From positions 27,518,843-27,582,842 of the forward strand of contig OX246749.1 in NCBI GenBank assembly GCA_945910005.1: DNA of 64,000 nt, written 5' to 3'. A model generated the notes under the pieces. The model had not been told where the DNA came from. It ran no database searches and saw nothing but the letters and a program-made list of their open reading frames with translations. This document shows positions 36,231-45,734 of this stretch, one piece after another. Position numbers and translations under genes: made by a program. Numbering within the stretch: the first letter of the stretch is position 1; every line of letters begins with the position of its first letter. Source of the DNA: Isoperla grammatica. Its lineage: Eukaryota > Arthropoda > Insecta > Plecoptera > Perlodidae.

Positions 36231-36401
36231 TTATTTTTTAGATTTAGAAGCTTTTGCAAATGATATGAATATTTCTTCAAGCGACGTTTCGGATATAGAA
36301 TAGTCTTCGATAATGCGTGAGTTGTCCTTCAGACTCTCCATATTATCGAACAAGAACTTCCACGTGAACTTCGGGTTGTACACGTGGTATTGAAGCATCA
36401 C
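36231..36401 (-). CDS. ABCA-type ABC transporter, last coding exon
   Basis: ABCA proteins are full-size ATP-driven lipid exporters. This exon encodes VMLQYHVYNPKFTWKFLFDN, then EDYSISETSLEEIFISFAK and a lysine-rich end with stop at 36,231-36,233. The EDYS.S..SLE..F..FA block is the hallmark of the ABCA C-terminus just after the second nucleotide-binding domain. The acceptor is 'gtgttccag' (minus) above 36,401; phase 0 joins it to the previous exon (ELKDEHS plus VMLQYH). The acceptor region is duplicated once in tandem upstream. The rest of the protein lies outside the window or has been lost. Confidence 0.8.
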   Translation of the reverse strand: MMLQYHVYNPKFTWKFLFDNMESLKDNSRIIEDYSISETSLEEIFISFAKASKSKK

Positions 36402-36545
36402 CTGGAACACACGCAGCACAGTTTTATTAACACACATTATCTCAACTCACTCACACGTGTTGGACACGTGGTATTGTAGCATCACCTGGAACACACGCAG
36501 CACAGTTTCATTAGCACTTATGGTCTCAACTCACTCACATATCTA
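36380..36545. repeat. 84-bp tandem duplication of the ABCA last-exon acceptor
   Basis: Two copies offset by 84 bp, each with CACGTGGTATTG(A/T)AGCATC, ACCTGGAACACACGCAGCAC and CTCAACTCACTCACA. The duplicated part includes the acceptor and the first bases of the last exon, giving a second potential acceptor upstream. Confidence 0.85.
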
Positions 36546-36839
36546 ATATACTAGGCCCAACGAAAGTATTCGCATACCGATATCAGGTCATTGTCTACTG
36601 CCTCTTTAAACCGCGCCAATTGACAGAAAATCAACAGATGCATGGCGTTCTTTTACACATTCGTAAATGCACGGTTCGGAACCAATGAAGGGTCTTCAAT
36701 TATCCCAAACGGACCTGTTCAAATTAAATGGTAGGAATTGGCGAGGCAGGAAGCTGTCACCTTGGACTCGTCTGTGTCGTAACCATCAGAATACTTTCGT
36801 TGGGGCAACTATACAACAGAGGTAATCTAGCAAACTTAC

Positions 36840-36945
36840 CGAATGTTCGTCCTTGAGTTCGCACTGAGCGAAATATCCCTCGAATGCTCGTTTCAGTCTG
36901 TCGACGTCGGCGTCACTGGATTCGAACAGTTTTGTCACGGAGAAT
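36840..36945 (-). pseudogene. ABCA penultimate exon, 3' part, interrupted by a gypsy element
   Basis: Encodes SVTKLFESSDADVDRLKRAF and then AQCELKDEHS, the regulatory-domain segment that precedes the last exon in ABCA proteins. The donor is 'gtaagt' at 36,839. The open frame stops being contiguous at 36,945, where the LTR element begins; the sequence continues at 41,526 with LKQKFGLGF in the same frame once one AGAAT copy is removed. In this haplotype the exon cannot be spliced normally unless the element is removed, so the allele is probably disrupted. Whether the gene was functional before is unknown. Confidence 0.78.
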
Positions 36946-37139
36946 TGTAATGTTATGTCTGTCACGTTGGCTACACCACCAACAGTATCGAGAGAGCCCG
37001 CTAGAGGCCGACACGGTGAGCGGCAGTCGCTGTCTGTAACGAGTTGTAACCAGACGTGTATCACAGCACATCATAATAAACCTCTTTACTTTAATCAGTG
37101 TATCTTATATTATTTATATTATACCCACATAATATCACA
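36946..37139 (+). repeat. 5' LTR of the gypsy element (194 bp)
   Basis: Begins TGTAATG and ends ATATCACA; contains an AATAAA polyadenylation word. By eye it is identical over all 194 bp to the 3' LTR at 41,327-41,520. Confidence 0.95.
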
Positions 37140-37157
37140 TGGTGTCGGAAGTGAGGG
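37140..37157 (+). other. tRNA primer-binding site of the gypsy element
   Basis: TGGTGTCGGAAGTG starts immediately after the 5' LTR. TGG complements the CCA end of a tRNA; which tRNA cannot be told here. Confidence 0.7.
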
Positions 37158-37254
37158 ATGTGCTGATGGATGACGGCTCGCCTACAAGATTAAGAAGAAT
37201 CTACAAGTAAGAAGATTCGCGTAGGTAGGCCTAGGCACGCAAGCTACAACAAGC

Positions 37255-40200
37255 ATGGCTGACGCAATGTTTCATCCACCGCCAATGCTAGACTTGGCGT
37301 CCGGCAATGTCGCCGAGAATTTTAGAAAATTCAAACAGAGGTATGAGATATTTATGCAAGCGTCAGGCAAAGACAAACAATCAGAGCAAGTGAAAACAGC
37401 CATACTATTAAATCTAATAGGAGAAGAGGCTTTAGAAGTGTTCAACACGTTCACGTTCGAGGGTGATGAGAACAAAGCCAAAGTGGATGACGTCATAGCA
37501 AAGTTTGAGGCGTACTGCAATCCACGCAAGAATCTAATCTTCGAACAAAGTAAGTTTTTCACACACTGTCAAGCGGAAGGGGAACCTTATGATCACTTCG
37601 TAACTACCTTAAAGAAGATGGCAGCATCATGCGAGTTCAGAGATCAAACCGAACAAATGCTAACTTTACGAGTAGTGTTGGGGATAAACGATAAGTCCTT
37701 GAGAGAGCGTCTACTACGTCTTCCAGCTTTGACCTTGAAACAGGCGTCGGAACACTGTCGTGCTGCCGAGGCTAGCAAGAGTCAGCTAGAACAACTTGAA
37801 AACTTAAGGATTGTGGATGCTTCTGGTATACATAATAAGAAGTACACCAGTAAGGCAAATCAAGAAGAGAAGTTACCCTCAAGCAACTGCAAGTTCTGTG
37901 GATACAAGCATGTGCCGCGAAAATGTCCAGCTTACGGGCAAGTCTGTTCCGGCTGCAAGAAGAAGGGACATTTCTACAAGGTGTGCCGAATGAAGAAGAA
38001 AGCTGTTCAAGAGGTCGAGAAGCAATACGATCCGCACAATGAGCCAACCAGTGACCAATCGGAGAGTGATGAGGACTACCAGATGGTCAAAATGGATTCT
38101 GTCGGTAGAGTCGACGCCGTCTCGTCAACCACAGGACCGACGTGGACTACAGACCTCATCATAGCCAAGACGAAGATGGTGTTCAAATTGGACACTGGGG
38201 CGGAAATAAGCATTTTGCCATACAGGTATTTTAAAAGATTGCATAATGTAGGGCAATTAAAAAGTACCAAGGTCAAGTTAGTGTCATTTGGTGATAAAAT
38301 AATTATACCCAAAGGAACCGTAACATTAGATTGTGAAAAGGGAGACAGAAAAGTCACTGTGCCATTTATGGTCACGGACACAAAGAGTGTACCCCTGTTG
38401 GGACTAGAGGCATGTATACAGTTGGGACTGATACAGAAAGTAGACAAGGTAACGATGAGTAAGAGTAGATTATTAGTATCTAAAGAGGATTGGTTGAAAG
38501 ATTATCAGGATGTATTTGAAGGTTTAGGGTGTTTACCAGGAGTGTATAAAATGCAAATGCAGCCAGATGCTAAACCCAAGGTAGAACCAGCTCGAAGAAT
38601 TCCCTTAGCGGTTAAGGATAGATTAAAAGCGAAACTTGACAGTTTGGAAAAGCAAGAGATTATAGAAAAAGTGACTAACCCTACAGACTGGGTCCATAAT
38701 TTAGTCATTGTAGAGAAACCTAACGGGGATCTCAGGCTGTGCTTAGACCCTACTGTCTTGAATCGCAGTTTAAAGCGGGAACACTATCCCATCCCAGTAG
38801 CTGACGACGTAATTGCAGGCTTGTCAGGAATGAAATTTTTTACCATTCTAGATATGAAGGATGGGTTCCATCAAGTGAGGTTGGATGAGTCTTCCACTGA
38901 TCTTTGCACGTTTAATACACCGTTTGGTAGATACAAGTACTTGCGGCTTCCATTTGGATTATCGTCGAGTCCCGAAGTATTTCAGCGTATGAACAATGAG
39001 ATTTTCGGAGATATCGAGGGTATCCAGGTGATTTTTGACGACATTATAGTTGCCGGGGCTACTCAAGAGTCGCACGATCACGTCTTGAAACTAGTGTTAG
39101 AGAGAGCCAGGCAAGCGAAGGTGAAATTTAATCCTATCAAGTTTCAGCATGGAGTCAAGGAGGTGAAATTCATGGGTCAACTGATTTCAGACAAGGGTGT
39201 ACGAGCTGATCCAGAGAGAGTAAGGGCTATCGTCGATATGCCAACTCCGACTTGTGTCGCAGATGTTCGTCGTTTCTTGGGAATGTTGAACTTTGTTCAT
39301 CAATATATGCCAAACTTGTCGTCAGTTTCTAGTCCACTTCGCCAGCTTCTTAGGATAGATGTTGATTGGGCGTGGGAACACGAACAGGTCAAGGCGTTTG
39401 AACAGTTGAAAACTCTGTTAGTGCAAGCACCGGTACTGTCGTATTTTGATGCTAGTAAACAGTTAGTTTTGCAAGTTGACTCGTCAAAGGATGGAATGGG
39501 CGCTTGTTTAGTTCAAGAAGGGCATCCTATAGCATTCGCTTCTAGGAGTCTCACAGATACCGAACAGGCGTACGCACAGATTGAAAAGGAATTAAATGCT
39601 ATCGTGTACGGATTGACAAAGTTTCATTTCTATGTTTATGGCCGGAAAGTAATAATACAGACTGACCATAAGCCGTTGGTGTCAATAGCATCGAAAAACG
39701 TTAACAAAGTTTCTCCAAGACTGCAGAGGATGCAGTTGAAAATAATCAAATATGACGTTGATATCACTTACTTGCCAGGAACAAAAATGGTTTTGGCAGA
39801 CACATTGTCCAGGGCGTTTTTGAAGGAACCACTAGTAGATTCTGATCCAGAGATGGATGTGTTGGTGCACAGTGTTTCAAAACACATGCCCTTCTCATCA
39901 GAGCGAAGGTTAGAGTTTCAACAAGAGACGAAGAAATGGGAGGTTGCTCAACAGTTGTTGGAATTAGTCCAGAAGGGGTGGCCAGATCATCTGAACAAAG
40001 TTCCAAGTGCATGCAAATACTTTTACAGTCTTCAGGAAGATATCTCCGTGGATGACGGGTTGATCTTTATTGGGTCTAGAGTATTGGTTCCTCCATCTCT
40101 ACGTCCCTACATGTTGGGTGTTTTGCATGAGGGTCATTTTGGAATTGCCAAAACTAGGGAGAGAGGTAGAAGTGTGGTTTTTTGGCCTGGAATGAGTCAG

Positions 40201-41169
40201 GACATCTATGATTTCGTACAAAAATGTGTAACCTGTGAACGATTTGGTAAATGTAACAGTAAGGAACCTTTAATATCTCATCCTATACCTGACCGAGCAT
40301 GGCAAACATTAGCGGCGGACATTTGTGATTGTAATGGGAAATGTTATCTTGTGTTGAAGGATTATTACTCCAAGTGGATAGAGATTGTCGAACTCCAATA
40401 TAAGACAGCAGCGGAGGTAATTCTTAAACTACAATCTGTCTTTTCGCGATTTGGCATTCCCGACATACTGATGTCTGATAACATGCCATTCAATAGTTTT
40501 AAGTTCAAACAGTTTGCTAAAGGTTGGAACTTCGAGTTGAAGACATCTAGTCCTAGATACCCCAAGTCAAATGGCATGGCAGAAAATGCTGTAAAACTAG
40601 TAAAGAGCATGCTAAAAAAAGCTAACTTTGATCATCAGAATGTGTATCGTTCTTTGTTAGAATACAGAAACACACCTGTAACTGGTTTAGGTTTATCGCC
40701 AGCTCAACTGCTATTGTGTCGCAACCTTAAGTCGCGATTGCCCATGATTGAGAGTAAACTTCAACCCGAGGTTCAAACTAATGTTCGAGAAAAGCTGTAT
40801 CAAGCACAATTAAAACAGCAGTATTTCCATGATAAGGGGGCCCAGAGCCTGCCAGCATTGAGAACTGGAGACAATGTTGTGCTCAGGCGAGAAGGTGTGT
40901 GGGAGCCTGCAGTTGTAAGTGCTATGCATGACGCACCTAGATCGTATATAGTTAAAACTGAGCAAAATTCAGAGCTTCGCAGAAACAGGGTGTTCCTACG
41001 AAAGTCTGCAACAGACTTTCATCCTATTGTACAGGATGGTGATATGGAAGAGGTAAAGGAAGAGGGCAGGAAAGAAGCTCCTCAGGAAAATATTGTCGAG
41101 TCTCCTCGAAGACAAACAAGGAGTGGTAGGGTGGTTCAAAGACCAAAGAAGTATGATGAATACGTTTAA
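37255..41169 (+). CDS. Gypsy gag-pol polyprotein, 1,304 aa
   Basis: Single frame, start MADAMFHPPP. Residues 1 to about 200 are gag-like. Two zinc knuckles follow at about 213-246 (CKFCGYKHVPRKC and CSGCKKKGHFYKVC). The aspartic protease is near 308 (FKLDTGAEISILP). The reverse transcriptase (about 450-650) has LDMKDGFHQVRL, LPFGLSSSPEVFQ and the catalytic IFDDIIVAG. RNase H (about 735-860) has LQVDSSKDGMGA, EKELNAIVYG and TDHKPL. The integrase has an HHCC zinc domain at about 955-1000 (HEGHFG to CVTCERFG) and a DDE core at about 1020-1130 (ADICD, SDNMPFNS, SNGMAENAV), then a basic tail. All catalytic residues appear present and there is no stop or frameshift, so the element may be active. 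The fused gag-pol frame needs no frameshift for pol expression. Confidence 0.96.
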   Translation: MADAMFHPPPMLDLASGNVAENFRKFKQRYEIFMQASGKDKQSEQVKTAILLNLIGEEALEVFNTFTFEGDENKAKVDDVIAKFEAYCNPRKNLIFEQSKFFTHCQAEGEPYDHFVTTLKKMAASCEFRDQTEQMLTLRVVLGINDKSLRERLLRLPALTLKQASEHCRAAEASKSQLEQLENLRIVDASGIHNKKYTSKANQEEKLPSSNCKFCGYKHVPRKCPAYGQVCSGCKKKGHFYKVCRMKKKAVQEVEKQYDPHNEPTSDQSESDEDYQMVKMDSVGRVDAVSSTTGPTWTTDLIIAKTKMVFKLDTGAEISILPYRYFKRLHNVGQLKSTKVKLVSFGDKIIIPKGTVTLDCEKGDRKVTVPFMVTDTKSVPLLGLEACIQLGLIQKVDKVTMSKSRLLVSKEDWLKDYQDVFEGLGCLPGVYKMQMQPDAKPKVEPARRIPLAVKDRLKAKLDSLEKQEIIEKVTNPTDWVHNLVIVEKPNGDLRLCLDPTVLNRSLKREHYPIPVADDVIAGLSGMKFFTILDMKDGFHQVRLDESSTDLCTFNTPFGRYKYLRLPFGLSSSPEVFQRMNNEIFGDIEGIQVIFDDIIVAGATQESHDHVLKLVLERARQAKVKFNPIKFQHGVKEVKFMGQLISDKGVRADPERVRAIVDMPTPTCVADVRRFLGMLNFVHQYMPNLSSVSSPLRQLLRIDVDWAWEHEQVKAFEQLKTLLVQAPVLSYFDASKQLVLQVDSSKDGMGACLVQEGHPIAFASRSLTDTEQAYAQIEKELNAIVYGLTKFHFYVYGRKVIIQTDHKPLVSIASKNVNKVSPRLQRMQLKIIKYDVDITYLPGTKMVLADTLSRAFLKEPLVDSDPEMDVLVHSVSKHMPFSSERRLEFQQETKKWEVAQQLLELVQKGWPDHLNKVPSACKYFYSLQEDISVDDGLIFIGSRVLVPPSLRPYMLGVLHEGHFGIAKTRERGRSVVFWPGMSQDIYDFVQKCVTCERFGKCNSKEPLISHPIPDRAWQTLAADICDCNGKCYLVLKDYYSKWIEIVELQYKTAAEVILKLQSVFSRFGIPDILMSDNMPFNSFKFKQFAKGWNFELKTSSPRYPKSNGMAENAVKLVKSMLKKANFDHQNVYRSLLEYRNTPVTGLGLSPAQLLLCRNLKSRLPMIESKLQPEVQTNVREKLYQAQLKQQYFHDKGAQSLPALRTGDNVVLRREGVWEPAVVSAMHDAPRSYIVKTEQNSELRRNRVFLRKSATDFHPIVQDGDMEEVKEEGRKEAPQENIVESPRRQTRSGRVVQRPKKYDEYV

Positions 41170-41326
41170 GTAGTTTTAAGACCTTTATTGTATTGTATTG
41201 AATTGTACTTTTCTGTGTTTTTTCTGTTTGGGTATTGTCATCCTACTGGTTTAGTTATTAGTATAAATTGTAATAGCATTGCATTGTTCTTATCTTAAGC
41301 ATTATAACTCATACTTGATGGAAAGG

Positions 41327-41520
41327 TGTAATGTTATGTCTGTCACGTTGGCTACACCACCAACAGTATCGAGAGAGCCCGCTAGAGGCCGACACGGTGA
41401 GCGGCAGTCGCTGTCTGTAACGAGTTGTAACCAGACGTGTATCACAGCACATCATAATAAACCTCTTTACTTTAATCAGTGTATCTTATATTATTTATAT
41501 TATACCCACATAATATCACA
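41327..41520 (+). repeat. 3' LTR of the gypsy element (194 bp)
   Basis: Identical by eye to the 5' LTR at 36,946-37,139. Followed directly by the AGAAT target duplication. Confidence 0.95.
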
Positions 41521-41570
41521 AGAATCCCAGTCCGAACTTCTGCTTCAGGGGGGTGAGTCTCGACGCTTTT
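41521..41570 (-). pseudogene. ABCA penultimate exon, 5' part, beyond the gypsy insertion
   Basis: On the minus strand this reads LTPLKQKFGLGF and joins, after removal of the element and one AGAAT, to SVTKLFESSD. K.KFG.G is the expected ABCA sequence before the regulatory segment (HLKNRFG-like). The exon's own acceptor was not resolved; the frame stays open further upstream but no longer looks like ABCA. Confidence 0.6.
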
Positions 41571-41857
41571 TCCACGTGGAATGACTGCTTTCCACGCTTA
41601 ATTTCGACAATCGGTATAGTCTCGACGTACTTTTGATTCCTATTCCGCGTTGAAGAAAATGATTTCGATTCCTTCTACTATTTTGCTGTCGGAAGTACTT
41701 TCGACAGACGAAAGTGACGTCAGAGTGTCACATGGCCGGTGTGTACCGACAGCAGAGCAGCTGTTTAGCCGACCCAGCTGACTTGTGCTCAACGTTTCTA
41801 GATTGTTTTTAGCTTTTCATAGGCGTACGTGTTCTTCACGGCCGAAGATAAGTAAAA

Positions 41858-42068
41858 ATGGATGCATTTGGTATCTATTTGGTGTTAGAGGAAATAGCGG
41901 GGGAAGAGAGGCGCGTTGTACGACGTGAACGTGTTTATCGGCAGCGTCTTGCTGCGATGGAGCTAGCCGAAAACACGTTCACTTCGTATGGTCCGCGGAC
42001 TAATAAACGATTTGAGACCCGGCATGCCTCCACAACGCAGGAGGTCAGATCTGTCTGTTGAAGTTCGG
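41858..42068 (+). pseudogene. Harbinger transposase (HARBI1-like), exon 1, frame-damaged
   Basis: The ATG at 41,858 opens MDAFGIYLVLEEIAGEERRV, then RRERVYRQRLAAMELAE, similar to HARBI1 N-termini. The following HARBI1-like stretch (VRGLINDLRPGMPPQRRRSD, then LSVEVR) is in a different frame (+1), with a residue stretch missing between them. The donor 'gtaagt' at 42,069 follows LSVEVR and joins exon 2 in phase 0. I read this as an out-of-frame internal deletion. A short alternative product could start at the ATG at 41,988. Confidence 0.68.
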
Positions 42069-43106
42069 GTAAGTTTACTATAAGTTTACTATGTCATAGG
42101 CTAGGCCTAGGCCTAGGCCTACGATCTAGACACATGCATGCTAGGGCCTAGACTAGGGTAGGCCTAGGCCTAGGCTAGCTCGTAGGCCTAGGCAAGGCTA
42201 TCTCATAGACAAAGGGACTACCTATCGTAGGCCTAGGCCTAGGGCCTTGGCCTTGCAATAACTTGAATAGGCCCTATGTCTAGGGTTAGGCCAGCGTGGG
42301 CCGTGCAACTTCAAACCCTTACCTAGCCTAGGCCTAGGCCTACGCCTTTGCCTCTGCCCAAGACTTGGCCTTTGGGTTATGCCCGATCTATAGGTAGGCC
42401 CTAGGGCTAGGCCTAGGCCTAGGCTTATCTAAGATTTAACCAAAGAGTGGATCACATGACTTATCTGAGTTGGCCAACTCGATTAGCCCAACTTCGTCCA
42501 AAACATAACCTCACCTTCAAAGTAGGGCCTAGGGCCTCTTTGGAGTTTTATAAATTTTAATATTTTATCTTTCCTAAATAATTAGTAATTACATATATCA
42601 TATTACGTAGGCCTAATTAAGATCTTATGATCTGAGGTGTAGGTTGACCGTTAGGCTAACATAACAAAACAAATCAAGTTCACAAAGTTGGTGTGTTTTA
42701 GAAGGAGTTTCGAAGCATAAAAGTTGGCCAACCAACCCTATTGTGCAATACTATTTGGAAATGAGTTTGTCAACTTAGATCAGTCATGTGCACCCAAATG
42801 ATATGATTATCTTTCCAAGCACCTAGGCCTAGCGCATGCAAAGTGGATGATATAGTTGCCTGGGCTCACCCATGGAGGTTAGATCTTAGGTAGATCTTAG
42901 GTTACTATCTATAGGCCCTACCTATTACCTTTACATGTAGGCCTAAACCACCAAATTAGGGCCTACCTAGGCCTACCCAATTTGTGAAGGGTATGTCTTA
43001 TTAGATATTGAAATTAAAATCAATAACTGCTTTTAGATAGTAGGCCTACTAGTAGGCCCACTAGAAGGCCCACAGACCATGACACTAATGGTGTCTCTCA
43101 TTATAG
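42069..43106. other. Harbinger intron 1, dense in AGGCCT/CCTAGG words
   Basis: No coding sequence. Remarkably rich in overlapping AGGCCT and CCTAGG hexamers, especially 42,095-42,440, in runs such as TAGGCCTAGGCCTAGGCC. The same words are scattered through the rest of the window at lower density. Confidence 0.6.
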
Positions 43107-43300
43107 GTTTTGGCGGCTTTGTCATTCTTTGCTACGGGCAGCTACCAGAAGGCAATTTATCAAGCCGATACAATTGTCATATCACAGAAGTCGGTGAGCA
43201 GGGCAATACAACAGGTCACAACAGCCATCTGTGATTTGTTGTTGCAAACGTCCATTACATTTCCAACGACACAAATTGAACAAGCTGCAGTAAAAGCAAG
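43107..43300 (+). CDS. Harbinger transposase, exon 2
   Basis: Encodes VLAALSFFATGSYQKAIYQA, SQKSVSRAIQQVTTAI and TFPTTQIEQAAVKA. FFATGSYQ and S..SVSR are strongly characteristic of the helix-turn-helix region of HARBI1-type transposases. The acceptor is 'ctcattatag' and the donor 'gtatgt'. The exon ends with AG, which joins A of exon 3 to give KARFRDKYGFPG. No damage was seen in this exon. Confidence 0.8.
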
Positions 43301-43702
43301 GTATGTTTTTGTATGCATATAGACCTAGAGGTAAATAGTAAACAATATCTCTAATGACATAATTTACAAACAAGGATTTATTTTGACTTTTTAACTGGTA
43401 TCCTCAATTACTACATTTGCACTATAACTCAATATAGATACCCATCCCTCCATTAGATGACAACAGTGGGTGCTATGGGCTGGGATGAAGGAAATTCAAT
43501 GAAAACTTAAAATTAAGAAAATAGTATCTTTAAATGTGTGTAGGCGGAGGCCTCCGGTACCTCTTTTTCTATGCACAAGTGCATCCTTACCAGTAGGCCT
43601 ACTTTCATTTGTGTTGTGTTTCTCAGCTCTTTTCTATACATTAGGCCCAAGGTATTAAACACATCAGTTTTGGTCTTCCAGGGAAATGGACAATTAGTTT
43701 AG

Positions 43703-44355
43703 TTAAGCCGCATTCACATAAATGACTATTGATTACTGACTATTGACTATTGACAAGTGATTATTGACTACCCAAAGAAAGATATGAACACTACACAACT
43801 AAGTTCTTTGACACGTATGATCTGCCACTGCCACCTAGAACAAATGAATCAAACTGATTGACAAACAACGAGCTGTCAAAATAATAAAATTGCAACATAA
43901 TGAAGAAAACGAGGTATGGCGATAGTAACTGTTCACCAGTTAAAACGTTTAATGATGGGCTTAACCAAGTTGTGAAGGTTTTGTATGTTTCTTGTTTGTT
44001 TTGAAGATTTGTTTTCAAAATAAGAATATGTTATTGTATGACAGCTTCATAAAAATAATAAATAAATAATATTCGCCGGAAATAGTCAAAAACAAATATA
44101 CACTTGACAGTAATTGAAAAGTGGTATTGACTTCCGTTGCTCCACATTCATTGGCTGAACGCGAACGTTGTGATTGGTTGTAACTATGACTTCCAGATAT
44201 CTTCAATTCGTTAGTCAATAGTCAATAGTCATAAGTCAAAAGTAAAGTTGTGTGAACGTCAGCACGTATCGCCTATGGTTCAATTCGCTTAGTCACTAAT
44301 CAATAGTCAATAGTCAATAGTCAATAGTCACTAGTCATTTATGTGAACGCGGCTT
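43703..44355. mobile_element. 653-bp MITE with TIR TTAAGCCGC(A/G)TTCACATAAA
   Basis: Ends are inverted (AAGCCGCATTCACATAAATG at the left; the right end is the complement, with AAGCCGCGTTCACATAAATG). Both ends also carry repeated TGACTATTGA subterminal words. An 8-bp direct repeat TAGTTTAG flanks it (43,695-43,702 and 44,356-44,363), which would suit a hAT-like element. It sits in Harbinger intron 2. Confidence 0.75.
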
Positions 44356-44650
44356 TAGTTTAGACCACAAATAAAACATGGTTTTATTTAATTATTTAAT
44401 TTAAATCAAACCCATTGTTTACAAAAATCCAAGCACACAATCATTTTTACTGAGCTACATTTAATTAACTAATAACTCAGTTACATTTTACTAGCAGTAG
44501 GCCTACATTGACGCACAATTTTAAGTGGTCTAAGGCTGTATCTGTGTTACACATAAATAAATAGTTCAATGCTATATTTGTGTTGTGGGGCTATGTTGGC
44601 ATAGGTATTTGTTATTCTATTGCTAATGCTATTTTTATTTTATGTTACAG

Positions 44651-44798
44651 ATTCAGAGATAAGTATGGTTTCCCAGGGGTCCCCGGCTGCATCGATGGCA
44701 CCCACGTCCACATCGTTCCTCCTACCAGTGATCATCCTATTTATCCTGAACACAATTACGTGAATAGGCATGGGGTCCATTCACTGAATGTCCAATTG
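44651..44798 (+). CDS. Harbinger transposase, exon 3 (first catalytic Asp)
   Basis: Reads FRDKYGFPGVPGCIDGTHVH, HPIYPEHNYVNRHGVHSLNV and QL. GCIDGTH holds the first Asp of the DDE triad and NRHG..S.N.Q is diagnostic of DDE_Tnp_4 (HARBI1) proteins. The acceptor is 'tatgttacag' and the donor 'gtacta' (weak), phase 0. The next exon (VCDADM) is 8.3 kb away, so the intron is far longer than usual and is full of other repeats. Confidence 0.82.
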
Positions 44799-45393
44799 GT
44801 ACTACATCCACATCTTGGCCTACCTATTCCATTTTCATATTCAATGTTCTTGGTCATTCCTTACTACCAACTAGGCTTACCTGCTCAAATGCTGTGATTT
44901 ACCTGCCATAGTTAGCTGATATGCTCCACTACAGCTACACCACAAGCACTGTATGATTATGTTAAGTGGCCTACACACACTTGGTGAATACTGAATAGTA
45001 ATACAGCTCAGCTCGCTTGTAATGAACTTGTTTTTAACAGCATTCTGTATATTTAACGGAATAATTCTTATTCTCCATGGCTAAAAATCCATGTTCTTAC
45101 ATATAACTACTCTGTTAAAAGAAAGTAAAAATCAGATTCCTTGAAGAAAGTGGGCTGGATTGTAGAATACAGTTTACTTCACCATTTATTGTGTGTAATA
45201 GATAAGAGGTGACTGCTTCATAATCATTAAGATAATCAATCAATCATGCAATGAAGGTAGGCCTAGTCAAGTAATCACTTGGACAATCATAATAGGCCTT
45301 ACTGTAGCAATATATTTTCAAATTTACATTTTGAGATAGTATAGCCAGTAGGCCTAGTTCTACCTATTTGACTGAACTTGCAAGTTGTAACAA
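44799..45393. other. Harbinger intron 3, first part
   Basis: AT-rich and non-coding; no structure recognised. Confidence 0.5.
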
Positions 45394-45690
45394 TAACTTA
45401 AATATTACATGAAAAAAATATATTTTTTTAAAAACAACGCTTATATTTAAATGCACTTAAAAGTAAAAAATAAATTTTCGGCCAACAAATTTTTGCATCA
45501 CTTGGAAAATAAAAGCGTTGGGCGCTTTCGGTATTGACATACAGTATTCTGCTGTTTATGCAGGGAAAGCGCCCAACGCTTTTATTTTCCAAGTGATGCA
45601 AAAATTTGTTGGCCGAAAATTTATTTTTTACTTTTTAGTGCATTAAAATATAAGCGTTGTTTTTAAAAAAATATTTTTTTTCATGTAATA
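45394..45690. mobile_element. Hairpin MITE, arms about 130 bp
   Basis: Almost perfect inverted repeat: arms about 45,398-45,533 and 45,573-45,690, sharing GAAAGCGCCCAACGCTTTTA, TTTTCCAAGTGATGCAAAAA and TTGTTGGCCGAAAAT with their complements, around a loop of about 35 bp. Confidence 0.85.
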
Positions 45691-45734
45691 TTATTTTATA
45701 TTTTTTAGCCTTAAAGAATCTTGCAATCGAATAT

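Larger units (their letters stand above)
36946..41520 (+). mobile_element. Intact Ty3/gypsy LTR retrotransposon (4,575 bp)
   Basis: Two identical 194-bp LTRs (TG...CA), 5-bp target duplication AGAAT at 36,941-36,945 and 41,521-41,525, a primer-binding site directly after the 5' LTR (TGGTGTCGGAAGTG), a single uninterrupted gag-pol frame, and a purine-rich ATGGAAAGG just before the 3' LTR. Identical LTRs indicate a very recent insertion. No envelope-like frame is present. Short LTRs and a single frame suggest the Mag-like side of gypsy diversity, but the clade is inference. It is inserted, in opposite orientation, in the penultimate exon of the ABCA gene. Confidence 0.95.

Noticed and set aside
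41526..41760. Left TIR of the Harbinger element
   Set aside because: No matching inverted sequence was found to the right of the Myb-like gene, so the element's ends remain unknown.
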